In this document: in pieces, positions 5,595 to 5,654 of the stretch
How positions within the stretch are numbered: position 1 is the stretch's first letter
How the letters are laid out: each line of letters starts with the position of its first letter
Source: an uncultured Collinsella sp.
Lineage (GTDB): Bacteria > Actinomycetota > Coriobacteriia > Coriobacteriales > Coriobacteriaceae
NCBI GenBank assembly: GCA_938023705.1
Contig: CALJDJ010000066.1
Location: 1 to 5,654, forward strand
Direction of reading: 5' to 3'
Length of the DNA stretch: 5,654 bases
Program-made: the position numbers and the translations under genes
Notes under the pieces: model-generated
Databases searched by the model: none
What the model was told of the DNA's origin: nothing
The model's input: only the letters and a program-made list of their open reading frames with translations

Positions 5595-5654
5595 GGCCGA
5601 CGCTACGCGGGCCGCATTTGGACAATCTGACGTTCAACTTCAAGGGCGCGACCA
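5595..5654. other. Unassigned tail after pyrE
   Basis: Sixty bases run to the window edge with no start codon plus ribosome binding site on either strand. A weak 5-bp stem (CGGCC 5594-5598 with GGCCG 5610-5614) overlaps the end of the pyrE hairpin. One plus-strand frame reads DNLTFNFKGAT near the edge, but it has no start in view. It may be intergenic DNA or the edge of a repeat. Confidence 0.3.

Noticed and set aside
4588..5643. 351-codon minus-strand open frame covering pyrE and the divergent region
   Set aside because: It is the antisense shadow of the strongly GC3-biased pyrE, with low-complexity V/D/L/G-rich translation. Only its last 23 codons, which have their own ribosome binding site, look real.

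Overview
The window carries three clear protein-coding genes, plus one probable small ORF, on GC-rich DNA (about 60% by eye). The best guess for its source is a Coriobacteriia gut actinobacterium of the Collinsella type. That rests on the codon style, the GC-rich character and a 12-helix membrane protein fused to a C-terminal LuxR helix-turn-helix, an architecture very common in that class. This is an inference, not a proof.

Layout. (1) 35-1579, plus strand: membrane-anchored LuxR-type regulator of unknown signal. It is preceded by an 11-base G homopolymer that lies where its ribosome binding site should be. (2) 1580-1678: short convergent intergenic gap containing a perfect 14-bp inverted repeat, probably a shared terminator without a T-run. 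(3) 1679-4447, minus strand: complete MgtA-family magnesium P-type ATPase with all catalytic motifs. (4) 4448-4884: 437-base divergent intergenic region that looks like a long regulated leader for mgtA. In the mgtA direction it holds a TTGACA/AAGAAT promoter, a 6-bp hairpin, a 23-codon ORF with an excellent ribosome binding site, a REP-like hairpin, a T-run and finally a small hairpin that buries the mgtA Shine-Dalgarno sequence. (5) 4885-5565, plus strand: pyrE, orotate phosphoribosyltransferase, immediately followed by a perfect 13-bp hairpin that begins in the stop codon. (6) 5595-5654: a short unassigned tail.

The genes do not form one pathway. pyrE belongs to UMP synthesis, mgtA to magnesium uptake, and the regulator has no visible target. 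The most interesting part is the mgtA leader. Its parts (a short translated ORF, then alternative hairpins, then a masked ribosome binding site) resemble in principle the leader-peptide control known for enterobacterial mgtA, but the sequence is unrelated and no M-box riboswitch is recognisable. The G-run ahead of the LuxR gene is the second item worth testing, as a possible phase-variable switch.
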